Shown here piece by piece: positions 63,746 to 64,000 of a stretch of 64,000 nt of DNA. How positions within the stretch are numbered: the stretch's first letter is position 1; each line of letters starts with the position of its first letter. This stretch comes from Charina bottae (lineage: Eukaryota > Chordata > Lepidosauria > Squamata > Charinaidae): assembly GCA_023362775.1 (NCBI GenBank), contig JALMGJ010000025.1:8843501-8907500 (forward strand), written 5' to 3'. Below the pieces are notes generated by a model. It saw only the letters and a program-made list of their open reading frames with translations. It searched no databases and was not told the DNA's origin. The position numbers and the translations under genes are program-made.

Positions 63746-64000
63746 TCTTGGAGTTGATTGTCATGGCATATCTTTTCTGATGTATTGTCTCAAAGGGAAC
63801 AAGCCTGTCTACAAACTTTAGCAAAAATGAGACAGAAAAAAATGTATATCTGTTGGGTGGAGGAAGAAGCTTAGAAGTGTGTGGGGATGTTCATGTAATT
63901 CCTGTCTATGACTCTTTGAAGCAGTTGTGTCTTTTCCCGGGGTTGTAGGGCTGCTCTCTGAAGCATTAGCCCAATCCCAGGAAAGACACACCTGCTTTAA
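63746..64000. other. Intergenic, nothing recognised
   Basis: No feature was recognised at the right edge. Confidence 0.35.

Noticed and set aside
1..64000. CRISPR array, operon or other bacterial features
   Set aside because: The periodic arrays have no spacer-repeat structure, and the repeat families, SINEs and composition are those of a vertebrate nuclear genome.

Overview
This is vertebrate nuclear DNA, most likely from a squamate reptile (lizard or snake). The evidence is the repeat content: tRNA-headed Sauria-type SINEs, an intact BovB (RTE) LINE, L2, L1 and R4-like LINEs, Penelope-like elements (PLEs) with GIY-YIG domains, and several hAT DNA transposon families. L1, L2, RTE, R4 and Penelope all occur within 64 kb. 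No complete host protein-coding gene is supported. Almost every long open frame belongs to a mobile element or is a shadow of a GC-rich tandem repeat.

Layout. 0-3.9 kb: probable retroviral LTR (minus), microsatellites and a SINE. 3.9-5.65 kb: a GC-rich island bounded by hAT-like ends and a perfect 8-bp target-site duplication (TSD). It carries a fragment matching the start of BCL2L10/NR13 and a second gene-like frame, and is a candidate gene-capturing (Pack-type) hAT. 5.7-20.8 kb: mostly unique AT-rich DNA with L2 3' ends, small non-autonomous hATs with perfect TSDs, a plus-strand LTR, a 42-bp minisatellite and a large inverted repeat. 20.84-24.0 kb: a young PLE with 804-nt inverted arms, 13-bp TSDs and hammerhead-like motifs. 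26.28-29.87 kb: a decayed hAT transposon with its own transposase, a nested BovB fragment and a promoter-like GC-rich block. 31.54-34.76 kb: a complete BovB with an uninterrupted 1009-codon frame and 11-bp TSDs. 35.7-45.6 kb: a repeat-poor, gene-free interval. 45.6-50.1 kb: a nest of LINE fragments, with an R4-like LINE interrupted by a perfect palindromic PLE derivative. 53.4-55.2 kb: an internally deleted L1. 58.3-63.7 kb: a long decayed L2 interrupted by a small hAT.

The working relations are between parasites. The hAT transposase type could in principle mobilise the short hAT elements, although the TIRs of the families seen here differ. BovB-type machinery is thought to mobilise Sauria SINEs. 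Repeated nesting gives relative ages: L2 is older than the small hAT in it, R4 is older than the PLE palindrome in it, and the hAT at 26-30 kb is probably older than the BovB piece in it. Boundaries given with TSDs were read directly. Those without are approximate. Family names come from recognised protein motifs and remembered family features, not from a search.
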